Origin: Septoria linicola
Lineage: Eukaryota > Ascomycota > Dothideomycetes > Mycosphaerellales > Mycosphaerellaceae
DNA: 64,000 nucleotides
Assembly: GCA_024114885.1 (NCBI GenBank)
Contig: CP099425.1
Coordinates: 1,240,001 to 1,304,000 of the forward strand
Direction: 5' to 3'
Positions 42,623 through 53,980 of this stretch are shown piece after piece. A program made the translations under genes and the position numbers. Position 1 is the stretch's first letter. Every line of letters begins with the position of its first letter. The notes under the pieces were generated by a model that was given only the letters and a program-made list of their open reading frames with translations, did no database searches and was not told the DNA's origin.

Positions 42623-43859
42623 ATGGGCAAAAGGTACGTCGAATTCCTTCCTCCTGCTTCACGTGTCACTGCCCATCTCGAGATATGACGTTGCTTCCTT
42701 GGACTGGGCAACAGAGTGGAGTGAATCCTGGTTCGGCTCACTGCTTGGTTGCCGTGCGCTGGCGCGTCGCTTTTCTTCTGGCTACGCAGAAAGGAACTTC
42801 TCCATCTGTAAAGAGAGATCGACTGTTCAGCACAGGCGAGCAACCGTGCTCGTGTGATCATCATCTGCAACCATGGCCGACACGCCAAAGGTCGAGAAGC
42901 CCGTCTTCGACATCATTCCGGATGAGCCATCGCCAGCAGACACTTCAGCCGAACAAGGACCGCAGTCGAGAGAAAGACGAACCAGCATAGCGACGAGCCA
43001 CCATGCACGACCTCGTCCATATCATATTCCACGCTACATTTCACAAACGTATCCGCAGTTCAAGGCGAAGCAAGAGTGTGCGCTCAAGATAGGCGTCAAG
43101 GACTTCGAAAGAGAAATGACCAAGAGCACCGGCGTGTCGTATCTAGAAATGGTCAAGGAGAAGCTAACAGTACATCGCAAATCCAGTCAGAGCAAGCTAT
43201 CGCAGCAAGAGCTCGTAGATCTGCAGAAAGCCACACATTTTGACAAGAAGGAATTGCAACAATGGTATAAGGGTGAGCTAGCATACTTCAGAGAGCGAGA
43301 GGCTGGGCATGACTGACGATTTGTGTACAGGCTTCCTGAAGGACTGCCCATCCGGCATGCTCACCAAATCCGAATTCCAAAAGATCTACAAACAATTCTT
43401 TCCCTTTGGGGACCCTTCCTCTTTTGCAGACTATGTATTCAACGTCTTCGATGCGGATAAATCAGGGAGTATCGACTTCAAGGAGTTCATCTGCGCACTT
43501 TCGGTCACAAGCCGGGGGAAAATGGAGGACAAGCTTGACTGGGCTTTCCAGCTATACGACATCGATGGAGACGGCAAGATCAGCTACGACGAAATGCTGG
43601 CAATCGTGGAGGCAATATACAAAATGGTGGGAAGCATGGTGAAACTGCCCGAAGATGAGGATACGCCAGAGAAGAGAGTGAAAAAGATCTTCAGAATGAT
43701 GGACAAGGACGAGAACGGAAGCCTGGACATGGCCGAGTTCAAAGTAAGTTCTCATACTGGATGTATGATGCGGGCAATACTGACATGTCTCTGTAGGAGG
43801 GCAGCAAGCGAGACGAGACCATTGTGTCGGCTCTGTCATTATACGATGGACTGGTATGA
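42623..43859 (+). CDS. NCS1: Neuronal calcium sensor 1 (frequenin) homologue
   Basis: Exons 42623-42633, 43187-43272, 43331-43743 and 43797-43859 encode 190 residues, exactly the NCS-1 length. The tiny first exon gives MGKS, completing the N-myristoylation consensus MGKSQSKLS. The first intron is 553 bp; the others are 58 and 53 bp. EF-hands follow: a degenerate first with CPSG, then [26 protein letters not shown] and [13 protein letters not shown], ending SLYDGLV. NCS-1 binds calcium and activates phosphatidylinositol 4-kinase at membranes. Within intron 1 another ATG (42873) opens a frame continuous with exon 2, a possible alternative first exon. Confidence 0.96.
42873..43186 (+). other. 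Possible alternative first coding exon of NCS-1
   Basis: ATG 42873, in strong context (aaccATGGcc), opens 314 bases without stop, in frame with NCS-1 exon 2. It would replace MGK by about 105 residues, Pro/Arg-rich then helical ([20 protein letters not shown]). That form would lack the myristoylation glycine. The open length and codon-like composition argue against plain intron. It could also be leftover of an unrelated gene. Confidence 0.4.
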
Positions 43860-44419
43860 GATCCTGAATAGGCATTCACGAGCGACGAATTAGAGCGAAT
43901 CATGAATCGGGAGTCGGCACGTCCCTTGTATGAGTACAGGATACCTACCATGCAGTCCAAGTTCTAGGGTATGCAAGACGCATCTATGCAGAGTAGCAAA
44001 TGAGAGAGCTTGTCTCCGATCCACACGATTGGGCGAGTGCACGCTTTTCTAAGCACAATTGGCGGACTGATATGGGAGCTGTCCTCACTCAGTCTCCCTG
44101 TGCAACGATTATGGAAATGGTCGGGCGTCTGATGAGCACAGTTGACGCTGCGCCGCCGAGCGATGCTCATGAGAGAGAAGCCCACTAATTCACACCACTT
44201 CGGTCGGCAACCACTAGTTCACACCACTTCGGTCGGCAAGGGCTGGAATTTCACCTTTGCCCATGCCCTGCTTCCGTTTCTCGGCAGAGCGTTGGTTCAG
44301 GTGGTCTGCCCTCTGATGACCGCAGTCGGTGCCACGGTAGCTAGAGACGATCCCTGGAAGAAAGCTCCTCAATCATCGTGAAGTTGTTCAACTCCATGGC
44401 ATAGATCTCTATCTCTTTA
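43860..44419. other. Convergent intergenic, 560 bp
   Basis: Contains a 29-bp tandem duplication at 44182-44239. No gene seen. Confidence 0.4.
44182..44239. repeat. 29-bp tandem direct repeat, two copies
   Basis: Unit beginning ccactaattcacacc at 44182-44210 recurs at 44211-44239 with one A/G difference. It lies between convergent genes. Confidence 0.9.
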
Positions 44420-45271
44420 TCATGGCTCATCAGTATATGCCGGAGGCTCATCTATGTCTTCTATTGGCTGGCTCTCTTGCATTCTTTGCTCCAAGTGTAC
44501 GCTCCACAATGCTGCTCCAGCTGCAGTCGTAAGCAAAAAGAACATGGCCAAAATAGGTATAAGCTGAAGTGTAATGTGTACTGTTCCGAACCACATGAAC
44601 TCCCACTTGCGCGACTTCGTCTGTATGAATTGCTTGCGCTCCTTTTTGGTGAAGTCCTTGAGCTGATAGTATCTCCAGTGCATCAGAGGTCCAGCTCGAT
44701 AGCCTGTGAGGATGAGAAAGAGAGGGACTCCCACAAATGGCACGAAGTTGAGTGGTAGCAAAATGACCAGCTCGATGATTTGGCGAAAAGAGAACGGAGC
44801 AAAAGCTGCGCCTTTGTCGCGTGGTCCTAGTCTTTTGTACGGATCGCTTTCGTCGATATTTTCCGATATCGATCTCCTGTTCTTGACAAGATGCTCGTAG
44901 CCTTCTCCGACCATGACGGCATCAAAAACATCCACTTGAGTGTGATCGACGAGAATGCCTTCGAAGAGTAATTGGATGAGGACTGCACCAATGCCGAGTA
45001 TGAAGAACGTGGCGTTAACCCAGGCTGATCCGCGGTAGTGGAACAAGGCCAGGAAGCCCACAAGTGGCAGGTATGCCGTCAAGAAGAGGATCGCCAGTAC
45101 GCACGTCGAGAGAAGCGTGATGGGTACTAGTCGGCCTTGGAGAAGCGGCCAGAGATAGCGATGCGAGGCGAGATACCAGATGCCTTTCAGTGGATACATG
45201 AACGCTGGCGAGAAGTTGGCACGGACGAAACGCCGTACAGGCTCTGTTCGGGATGTGCTTGGATTCTCCAT
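44420..45271 (-). CDS. EI24/RRT8-like multi-pass membrane protein
   Basis: Intronless frame of 283 residues from ATG 45271 (the longer frame starts with GTG). It has FVRANFSPAFMYPLKGIWYLASH, then hydrophobic helices (ITLLSTCVLAILFLTAYLP, NATFFILGIGAVLIQLLF, QIIELVILLPLNFVPFVGVPLFL, LQLIPILAMFFLLTTAAGA). The helix containing LPLNFVPFVGVPLFLILTGY and the following GPLMHWRYYQLKDFTKKER are typical of the fungal EI24/outer spore wall RRT8-LDS group, linked to lipid droplets and spore wall. The cytosolic tail ends in a PPxY motif (PPAYTDEP). The exact role here is unknown. Confidence 0.8.
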   Translation of the reverse strand: MENPSTSRTEPVRRFVRANFSPAFMYPLKGIWYLASHRYLWPLLQGRLVPITLLSTCVLAILFLTAYLPLVGFLALFHYRGSAWVNATFFILGIGAVLIQLLFEGILVDHTQVDVFDAVMVGEGYEHLVKNRRSISENIDESDPYKRLGPRDKGAAFAPFSFRQIIELVILLPLNFVPFVGVPLFLILTGYRAGPLMHWRYYQLKDFTKKERKQFIQTKSRKWEFMWFGTVHITLQLIPILAMFFLLTTAAGAALWSVHLEQRMQESQPIEDIDEPPAYTDEP

Positions 45272-45480
45272 TGTTTTGGATGGCTTGAGGCGGTGGCGGA
45301 GTTCTGTAGGCGCTGACACCTCCTTTCACCTCGCTCGAACTTCTACGCGTGTTCTGTCGATGTTATTGTGGCCGCCGAATGGGCGGATGTTGAAAGTCGG
45401 CAGCTGCAAGGTGACGTGAGCCAAGCCTGTCGCTCCTTCCACCTTTGAACAGGAGCTTAAACGCGCTACGACACGCCCTC

Positions 45481-46581
45481 ATGGCTTCAATACCAAACTT
45501 GAACACCTTGCGGACCGGACGGCGAGGCACACGACTTCGAGGACGTCGTGGTGGTCCAGGTACTTCGGCAACAGATGATGGCTCGATAACTAGCGATGAG
45601 CAGGCGGAACAGGCTCGAGACAAGATCATTCAACAGACTGACGGCGATGCCAGCAGCAGTCGCATGAGCGCAGTAACTCTAGGCTATTTGGACGACCCAT
45701 TCGCGAGACAATTGTATCAGCTGGGAGATGAGCTTCCACGAAGGTATCCGATCATCAACCGCGGAACTTATGTCAGAACAAAAGCCATCGACCGACTTGT
45801 GACCAGATTTCTGGAAGCGAATCCCGCTCAGCAAAAGCAGATCATCTCGCTAGGAGCTGGTTCTGACACCCGATTCTTCAGACTTTGCGCTGGTAAGCAC
45901 AATGTAGTATATCACGAGCTCGACTTCGAGGACAATGTCAATCCAAAGCGCACTTCCATTCGCAACGCCAATGAATTGGCACGTATGACCGTTTCTCAGG
46001 ATCAAGGGTCAGCGTACCATCTTCACGCTATCGACCTGAGAGTCTTGACGAACAAGTCTCCACCCATCTTGCCAGATCTTGACCCAGATCTGCCGACTTT
46101 GATCCTCAGCGAGTGCTGCCTCTGCTACTTCCCACCTGATCTTGCCATCAGTGTGCTCAACTACTTCACCATGCACATCAAAGGTGGTTGCGGCATAGTC
46201 TTGTATGAGCCCGTACGTCCATTTGATGCCTTTGGCCGAACAATGATGTCGAACCTGGCATCTCGCGGCATTGAATTGCGTACGCTGAAAAAGTACTATT
46301 CGCTCGATGCACAACGACGGCGACTCAAGCTTGCCGGCTTCGAATCTGGACAAGGCGCAAGGGATGTCCATCAGATCTGGAACAGCAATGACTGGGTTGA
46401 CGAGGCAGAGCGGCACCGCATCGAGAAGATAGAGTGGCTGGATGAGGTCGAGGAGTGGAATCTGCTTGCAAGCCACTACTGCGTCTCTTGGGGCTGGAGA
46501 GGCGACCATCTTGCTACAGCATGGAGCAGCATTTCGGGAGAGCGAACGGACACCGAGCGGTTGGACGACGACATGATGTAA
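45481..46581 (+). CDS. PPM1: Leucine carboxyl methyltransferase 1 (PP2A methyltransferase)
   Basis: Intronless 366-residue frame from ATG 45481; the frame upstream opens with TTG. An Arg/Gly-rich N-terminus (RTGRRGTRLRGRRGGPG) is followed by SAVTLGYLDDPFARQLY, RRYPIINRGTYVRTKAID and the SAM-binding motif QIISLGAGSDTRFFRL. Later come HELDFEDNV, LILSECCLCYFPPD and YEPVRPFDAFGRTM. These are PPM1/LCMT1 signatures: it methylates the C-terminal Leu of the PP2A catalytic subunit using SAM. It lies 209 bp from the divergent EI24-like gene. It is linked through SAM to the synthetase gene in this window, though 28 kb away. Confidence 0.95.
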   Translation: MASIPNLNTLRTGRRGTRLRGRRGGPGTSATDDGSITSDEQAEQARDKIIQQTDGDASSSRMSAVTLGYLDDPFARQLYQLGDELPRRYPIINRGTYVRTKAIDRLVTRFLEANPAQQKQIISLGAGSDTRFFRLCAGKHNVVYHELDFEDNVNPKRTSIRNANELARMTVSQDQGSAYHLHAIDLRVLTNKSPPILPDLDPDLPTLILSECCLCYFPPDLAISVLNYFTMHIKGGCGIVLYEPVRPFDAFGRTMMSNLASRGIELRTLKKYYSLDAQRRRLKLAGFESGQGARDVHQIWNSNDWVDEAERHRIEKIEWLDEVEEWNLLASHYCVSWGWRGDHLATAWSSISGERTDTERLDDDMM

Positions 46582-47433
46582 TGCACTCAAGGTATCGCAT
46601 GCTTGAGCAAGACCACCGACCACCAGGTCGCTTGCGATAAATACTTTGGGGACTACCGCAGCAGAAAGAAATGCAGTCGCTTCCGCCTATCGATTCTAGT
46701 TCTCCCTATACGTCGCTGCGTCCAAGACCTCGATGCACCGGGTACACTTGAACGCGAAGAGCTTGCTTCGCAGTCAGTCCGCTTGCTCGTCGACAACTCT
46801 TTGTTGAAGCCTTACGCGGCCAAGTACAAGCCCACAAACCTGTGAGAGCCTTGTGCGCACTACTGTAGGAATGCAATCAATGCACGAATGAAAAGGCCCT
46901 GAACAAGCTCAGCAAGACTCATCGGAGACCGTCCATGCAATCTTCATGTATACAGGAAATCTCTCCTGCTTCAGCTACGTGGCCCACGCACGAACTCCGC
47001 AATCAGTATGACTCGGCGACATGATGAATTGCGAAAGTGTCTAATCAGACTTTTGACCCTCCAACAGGCAGGGTTTCCGTTGTGGAACAACTCAGTTATG
47101 CCAACCCTGTCATAACTGTCTGACACACAAACAAGGCGCAACAGTTGCACGTCGATCGATCGAAAGGACAATTCCCTCTTCTCAATTACTCCATCAAGCA
47201 ACTCATTTCTCCAGATCATACCAGCCGTGTTTCGAGCACATCCTGATCAAGGCTGGAGGAGAAGGTTTGATGATCAAGTCTGCAGATATGTCTTCAAAGC
47301 CGTAGTCTTCGCTGTCCCACCGCTCTGTTGATCACCTAACGCCCAACAAACAACAACACTGCTATCTGTAGCCTGTAGACAGTCGAGACATCTTTGCTTC
47401 ACAGGCCCAGGCATTCCAAGTGCAGCTCACAAC
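46582..47433. other. Intergenic, 850 bp, with an orphan frame
   Basis: A plus-strand frame ending at TGA 46845 (about 80 codons, no ATG) reads coding-like near its end (EREELASQSVRLLVDNSLL). It could be a 3' exon of an unresolved small gene. The rest shows nothing. Confidence 0.25.
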
Positions 47434-47910
47434 ATGCAGCTTACTCTGGTCGCCCTGCTCTCGATAGCATCTGTAGCTCTTGCCGGTCACCCTGACACAA
47501 GGAAACGAGACAACGACCATCCCGGAGGCGCTGCTGGTATTGAGAATGCGGTCACCAGCCTTCTTTCAGAGACCCAATTGCCACCTGATATTACGACTCT
47601 TGGTCCGGCTCTTAGCTCTGCCGGTGTGACTGGTGTCGTCGTATCTGATACTACTTACGGGACTTCTCAACCTACTGGCACCGGTAACAGTGGCTTCAAC
47701 CAGGACGGCGGCCAAAGTAGCAACGGCGGGTCCAATGGCGATGACAACAATGAGCAAGGCAGCTCTGGCGGCAACAACAACGATGAGAACAACAACGATG
47801 CAAACGACGATTCTCGATCTCGAGGCCTTGCAGCGCCTTCCGCTGTGCCGCATGTACTCATGGCTGGTGCCGCTGGAGCTGTCGGAATGGCTGTATTGGG
47901 CATGCTCTGA
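47434..47910 (+). CDS. Secreted Asn/Gly-rich protein with GPI-like C-terminus
   Basis: Single-exon, 158 residues. Residues 1-17 form a signal peptide (MQLTLVALLSIASVALA) and a dibasic KR occurs soon after (DTRKRDND), a possible Kex2 site. The middle is low-complexity, rich in Asn, Gly, Ser and Asp (NDENNNDANDDS). It ends in a small-residue stretch and a hydrophobic tail (VLMAGAAGAVGMAVLGML), as expected for GPI attachment. There are no cysteines. Probably a cell-wall or surface protein; no family recognised. Confidence 0.75.
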   Translation: MQLTLVALLSIASVALAGHPDTRKRDNDHPGGAAGIENAVTSLLSETQLPPDITTLGPALSSAGVTGVVVSDTTYGTSQPTGTGNSGFNQDGGQSSNGGSNGDDNNEQGSSGGNNNDENNNDANDDSRSRGLAAPSAVPHVLMAGAAGAVGMAVLGML

Positions 47911-49451
47911 CGCGGAACATCAGACTAGCAGTGGTGCTTTGTTGGCAGCACTAGCGGGTTACATCTGTGGCGCAATCATTCAATGTAGCACTAATTGGGA
48001 CGAGAGACGAGTTGGTCATGTACGAATAGTCACAAGATAGCGGCAGAATGAAGGCCTCACGTCGTCAAGCAATGAACTTTTCTCATGTCTGGATGATGCC
48101 TGCCTCTCAATCGAAGCTTTCAACGGCCATCTGCCGTAGCTCTCGACTGGACAGCACAGTCCATGACATCTAGAGCGAGTGGGTCTATAACGAGAAGGGT
48201 GAGCTTTGCTGACGGTTTTCCGAAACCCCTTGCAGCGCCGGAAGAACGCGCAAAGAACTCACATCAGCAGTCTACAACTGAGCATATTACAAGACGAAGC
48301 AGCAGTATCTCACAATAGGTTCTAACTGGCGATCTGCATCAGCTCTGCCTCTCGAAGCGTAGTCCACAGCAATCCAGCCGAGTCACTGTGACACTCGCCG
48401 CGAGAGCTTGCCTCACGCGGATCCGATGGCTTTCGTCACTGGCCTTATCGGCTAGCGGCGAACTCACCCGTACCGAAGCATTTCGTGATCCTTCTCACGT
48501 TGATATGCTTCCGTCGCTGATGTGTCTTTTACTGTGCCTGGGGACGAGTTTTGCAGACAGAATCCATCGCTCATTCACTATCTACGTCGGTCACGAGGCA
48601 TGTGATCGTGTCATGTGTCAAAGTGAGTCTCCTGTAAGGCATGTAGGGGGAAGTGAATGGTCGCGTAACACGAAGCATGTGACTGTTGGAGTGAATGGTC
48701 CACAGTTCAGAGTATAAGATACGGACTTTCTACCACTATGCTTGGAATAAGAACGCAAGATGCTCCGTCCTACGACGCGAGCATCGACGATGAAGGTGCC
48801 GCGAAGGAGTATGTCTCGTCGTTCGGGATTCCGATGAGGTATACACTCGGTCTCGGGGTCGTGAGCCAATGCTGCATGTGAGGTTCACGCGCCCAAGTCA
48901 TCATGCGATGAAGCACACCAGCCGAGATCGTCCAGATCGTGACAGTGACAGTACGCCGAGCTAGAATCCGAGTCGATCTGGTGCTCGTGTGAGGTCTGCT
49001 CATCTGAATGGCCATATCAGATGACCTTGACTGAGGGAAAAGTGTAATGTGTTGCCAAAGATTTGCTATGAAGCTATTCCTCCCCTCGTCCTGAACGAAC
49101 ACGATATGCTAACCAGCTCCGGTGATCTGCTTCAGGACCTCTGGTTGCCCCCACCAACTCTCGATACAGGATACAAATGTCTTATGTGATCCTACTTCAC
49201 TTGTGCCAGCTCTCTGTCGGCAGCAAAGGCTGAGGCGCCCTAGGTGTGGACCGTTCAGGACAGAAGAAGCTCCACGAGACGAGATTAGCCTTGTAGGAGA
49301 TGGGTTGTGTGGCCGACTCGCACGAGTACAGCGGGAAAAATTGGACTCAGGCTCAACGATTTTGTACATCGTAGTGGCATATCATCCTCGAGTCGTTGCG
49401 AGAATTGGTAGGCAGAGATATATGGGATGTGCATGGGGATGGATTGGACCA
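47911..49451. other. Intergenic, 1.5 kb
   Basis: Frames up to about 110 codons on both strands; none has a recognisable motif. A 270-residue plus-strand frame (49122-49934) is mostly antisense to the next gene and is rejected. Confidence 0.35.
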
Positions 49452-50117
49452 TTACCCGTGATAATTAGCTCCATGGGCAGTGTCACTGTCTCCTTGACAT
49501 GCCTCACAGCCTCGCTCTTCGGGCTCCAACGCTTCAGTACCAACGCTGACGTGCCAGTCGGGAGAAGGTACTTGACACTCCGGGCTGCCTTGATTCAAGA
49601 GAATTGCGCCGACGTTGACTTCTTGGTATGTCTTGTAGATCTTGCGACTCTCCAGGTTGACGAAGAGGATGACGATACCTCTTATCGGCCACGGCTTTGT
49701 TGTGAACTCCCAGTACCATGTGATCGTGTCACAAGTGTGAGATGTGAAGATGGTATTGATGCCAGGCACGGCAGCCTCCTGGTCGATGATGTCTTGCAGG
49801 GAGTGTGCGAGAGATGTGTTGAGCTGTGGCACGTCAGTACCACGTCGTTTGTAGTCTTTAGAGGGGCGTCATACAGGCTTCTGGAACACGTAGCTCAGGC
49901 TGTCGGAAGCAGTCACGACATTCTCTTCGTGTAGCTCGCCCAGCATCGTCGCATTGCCCGGGTATTTTGTGAGGTATAAGCTGTACTTTTGTACAATGCT
50001 CGTTGTATCTCTCTTTGTCAAGCAAGCGTCACTGATATCGCCACGATTGCTTTTTGCGTAGCCGAGACTGTCGCTTAGCACTGACAGAAGCAGTAAAGCC
50101 AGCCTTGTACTTTTCAT
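49452..50117 (-). CDS. Secreted NTF2-like domain protein
   Basis: Exons 50117-49875 and 49823-49452 (intron 51 bp) give 204 residues. The N-terminus is a signal peptide (MKSTRLALLLLSVLSDSLGYA), followed by DACLTKR, a possible Kex2 site near residue 35. The mature part has the hallmark of the secreted fungal NTF2-like family: CDTITWYWEFTTKPWPIRGI, then VNLESRKIYKTYQEVNVGAIL. A further Cys pair lies in CEACQGD near the C-terminus. The fold is a cone-shaped alpha+beta barrel; function of secreted members is unknown, and some are studied as candidate effectors. Confidence 0.82.
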
Positions 50118-51252
50118 CTTGTCTAGTGTCGGTCTGCTTGATGTTGACAGACACAAAAGGTAGGGATATCAGTGCTTTTAGGAAGAACACCGCCGGGGAG
50201 CCGGACATGATGTTACAGGCTCGAAGGTTGATGCGAGTAAGCTCATCCGTAGCAATTGTGCTTCGGGCTGTGCTTGTAAACGACAAGCACCACATCCAGC
50301 GCAACAGCTCGCTTGCATTGATATACGTGACGTAAACTACTTGCATTCCGTCGTAGAGGTAAGCAGATACTGGCGCCCTTTTTGGCTGCTGCCTATAGGA
50401 TCGATCCACTGACTGCTGATGGCAATATCAGGGCTCTGCTTGTTGGCTCTTGAGATTCGCAACCTGTTGATCAGGGTTTCGTGTTTCAGGTCTCTACAAC
50501 TAAAAAGTGTCAAGTGCTGAGCGAATTCGGACTGCTTAGGCGTTGATCAGTATCCTGGAACTCATTCAAACTTCGTTCATGTAATCCCTGCCTGTCAGTT
50601 GCGATGCGAGTGGATCCGGTTTCTCGTCCTTCTCGAGGCCAAAATTGGCAATTCGGAAGCTCTATGCTTGCCCACTGGTGACATCACACAGGATCTGTGG
50701 CAGTCGCGCGCTTTGTTGCTTGGGTTGTGGCTGATCGCCGGGGTTCGCGAGACAGGACCGACAGAGGTTACTTCTGTAACTCACGCGTTCAGCCTGGCGC
50801 TGCGCTGTGCAGAGCAAAATTTCGAGACCACTCAATGTGGTACATTAACATGAATGTATCGGCATCTCTGCCATACACAACAGCGTCAGACGGTGGTCGA
50901 CGCAGACGCCAGGAAGGAATGTCAATGAACTCTCCCACTCTTTCTGTGAGTAGCGGTCATGATGAGCCGCCAGCCGTAGCGCTGCTTGCGGAGTGACGAG
51001 GAGTAACACTGAGACTCAGTTAATAGCAAAGCAAGGAGATCCGATTGGGCTGGAGCCAGTAGTGAGATCGTGTTGTTTCGTGGTTGACAAAGGCAGTCGC
51101 AGTCGCAGTCGCGAAGTGAGAGGGGCGGATCAAGCCGGCAAAATCTTGGCTCTCGCACCGATCTCGACTTGCGCTTCCCAAAAACTTCTTCTCCAGTTAT
51201 TGCAAGTCAGCGAAGGTCAACACACACCGGAGACATCAATCACTCATTCAAA
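50118..51252. other. Intergenic, 1.1 kb
   Basis: No convincing gene. A (GCAGTC)n-like run (ggcagtcgcagtcgcagtcgc) lies near 51090-51110 in the 5' region of the eL30 gene. Confidence 0.35.
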
Positions 51253-51853
51253 ATGGCACCAAAGAAGAGCAGCAGAACGCACGACAGCATCAACGCTAAG
51301 TTGGCCCTGACTATCAAGGTGCGCACTGGACGAAAATGCCAAATACGCGTCGACTGGTACTAACATCCAGCGCAGTCTGGTAAGGTCACGCTCGGCTACA
51401 AGTCGACTCTCAAGGCGCTGCGCTCTGGCAAGGCCAAGCTCGTCATCATTGCTGGCAACACTCCTCCTCTCCGCAAGTCTGAGCTCGAGTGTACGTTCTA
51501 CCATTCGAAGACATCGAAAAAGAGCATGGGCAGGGACTAAAGACACACACAGACTACAGCATGTTGGCCAAGACCGCTGTGCACCACTTCTCCGGCAACA
51601 ACGTAAGTGATACACTGTGTATACCTTTGCGCCTAGCGAAGGAGCCTCTTTCCAGGCTCTGGAGGGCGTGCTCTCTTGAGCCCTGAGAAGAAGCTGCTTC
51701 AACAGGTAGCTTTGGAGGGAGATTACTCGTACTGACCACTTCTGCGCGATATAGATTGAGCTCGGTACTGCCTGCGGTAAGCTCTTCCGTTGCTCGACCA
51801 TGGCTATCCTTGACGCTGGTGACTCCGACATTCTGTCCACCACTCCTCAGTAG
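51253..51853 (+). CDS. RPL30: 60S ribosomal protein eL30
   Basis: Exons 51253-51318, 51376-51490, 51553-51602 and 51755-51853 give 109 residues; introns are 57, 62 and 152 bp. Joined sequence reads [42 protein letters not shown] and [19 protein letters not shown], the eL30 core with its kink-turn RNA-binding fold. Because of four short exons the gene appears as no long frame. Highly biased codon use fits a ribosomal protein. In yeast, eL30 regulates splicing of its own transcript; whether intron 1 does so here cannot be told. Confidence 0.97.
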
Positions 51854-52307
51854 ATTATGCCAGGGAGGTGATGATGATGAGCCACAGAACCCAGACAAGT
51901 GAAGGCGAAGGAAACAAGCTGCTCAGCGGAGATAGCGTATCTCAGCACACCGCAGAGATCGCGAACTCCCAGCTCTCGGGGCCATGATAGGCCGTGAGGC
52001 GTTGTAGTAGTTGGGCAAGCCTGTTCTAGCATAGCAAAGCCAGCCAATACCAGCAACTTCTGTGCCACTTGTTTGTGACTCACTCTCTTCACTCTCGTAT
52101 CTGCATCCTCCGTTTGACAGTGAAAGCAGCAAAGTGACATCACGTGATGCGGGTTTGATTGGTAAAAGTGTGCTTTGTAATTGTAGTCTTGGCGGGCTGG
52201 CAGGAGCGGTTGCCGCATCGCTCTTGCCTCATAGATTGACGACCTCGCTTTCTCTCCTCTCCCTCTCACACCCAACGACATCTAACCCCCCCACAATCAC
52301 CGTCACA
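51854..52307. promoter_or_regulatory. Upstream region of uL16
   Basis: 454 bp; the last 60 bases are strongly pyrimidine-rich (ctttctctcctctccctctc), typical of fungal ribosomal-protein gene leaders. Confidence 0.5.
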
Positions 52308-53093
52308 ATGGCTCGTCGTCCAGCCCGTTGCTACCGCTACTGCAAGAACAAGCCGTACCCCAAGTCGCGCTTCAACCGTGGTGTCCCAGACCCAAAGATC
52401 AGAATCTTCGATCTCGGCCGCAAGCGTGCAAACGTCGACGATTTCCCAACCTGCGTCCACCTCGTCTCCAACGAGTATGAGCAGCTGAGCTCCGAGGCCC
52501 TCGAGGCCGCCCGTATTTGCGCCAACAAGTGAGATATACACCGCGAATGAGGAAAAGAAGGTGGATTGGTAAGGACAATGAACTGATGGGCATCACACAG
52601 GTACATGGTCAAGACCTCCGGAAAGGAATCCTTCCATCTCCGTGTCCGTGCCCACCCATACCACGTCGTCCGTATCAACAAGATGTTGTCGTGCGCCGGA
52701 GCCGATAGACTCCAAACTGGAATGCGTGGTGCTTTCGGAAAGCCAAACGGCTCCGTCGCCCGTGTCAACATTGGCCAGATTCTCCTCTCCATCCGCACTC
52801 GTGACTCCAGTAGGTTATATCCACAAGATGTGCAGAAAACATGGCACTAACCTTTGCTTCAAGACCGACCTACCGCTATCGAGGCTCTCCGCCGCTCGCA
52901 GTACAAGTTCCCAGGTCGCCAAAAGATCATTGTTTCCAAGAAGTGGGGTTTCACTCCTCTCGACCGTGCCGAGTACATCGAGAAGCGCAAGGCTGGTGCC
53001 ATCCGTGTCGACGGTGCCTACGTGCAGTTCCTCAGCAACAAAGGCCCAATCGAGTACAACGTGCGCCGATTCCCAGAGGCTTTCTCGGCATAA
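52308..53093 (+). CDS. RPL10: 60S ribosomal protein uL16 (L10)
   Basis: Exons 52308-52528, 52601-52809 and 52864-53093 encode 219 residues; introns are 72 and 54 bp. It starts [20 protein letters not shown], followed by [18 protein letters not shown]. The second exon restores [19 protein letters not shown] and [20 protein letters not shown], and the third gives [19 protein letters not shown] and [13 protein letters not shown]. uL16 joins the 60S subunit late, in the cytoplasm, and shapes the peptidyl-transferase centre. Same strand as eL30, 454 bp downstream. Confidence 0.98.
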
Positions 53094-53980
53094 GAAGCTC
53101 CCTTGTGTCTTTTGAAGCGAGGAAGGTTTCTTTTGGATTCGCATGAGGCATAGATGACGAGAAGAAGACCAATGACGAAAATGGTCCATTCTAAGGGAGG
53201 ACCTGGATGGCATCCCAAACAGGCGTATAAGTGCTGGGAAATGGGTGCGCTTCGTTTTTATGAACAGTCTACATCATGCCGAATGGAATTGAGTTGAGAA
53301 AGATTGACATGTGCAAGAACGCCTTGTCCCCCCATGATGTGGCGTTGGCTGCCCGAGTGCTGACAAGCCGGCTCTAATGTCCAATTCTGCGCACGCCACA
53401 GAACTATATGGTTCTACATGTTGTGATAACTATGAACATCACCGTCATTCTACGTTTTTGGCACTGACATAACCATCACTTGTACGGGGCGACATGCAGC
53501 CCGTTATCACGCCTCGGTCTGTCTCTCAAGAGCTTGAAGAGTCTAGAAAACTCGCCCAGACGACAGACTGAACGTGACTTGGCTGAGTCTAGGTCATCAG
53601 CAGCATCACATAAGAATCAGTCCAAGTCCTTTCGCCACCATGAATCCAGCACTGACGTGTGAGATGGCCGTCGCCCAGATCGTTACCATTACGTGGTGGT
53701 TTATGTTTCCATGCTCTCTGCAGAGCAGAATGTCGACTTGTGGACGTCAGTGCCACAGTGTAACCACATATTGCAGAGACATAAAGCCCGAACGAGTTGA
53801 GAAATTGGGGAGCGAGAATGCACATCATTCATGCTTAATCAAAACTCAATTGCAAAACTATCTGGGTATCAATCGTGAATCGTGAACTGCATCTGTCTCT
53901 CCGCGTTTCTGTCGAAGAATTCATAATTGCCACGCCCCAAGGCGCCTCAGTCTCGCTGCTAATTAGCAGAGATATCCTGT
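53094..53980. other. Convergent 3' region, 890 bp
   Basis: Between uL16 and the stomatin gene. No gene seen. Confidence 0.4.

Noticed and set aside
49122..49934. 270-residue plus-strand frame
   Set aside because: Mostly antisense to the spliced NTF2-like gene, which has a signal peptide, correct junctions and family motifs.
51091..51112. Hexanucleotide run as a functional element
   Set aside because: Only three units and no clear relation to the eL30 promoter; treated as simple sequence.
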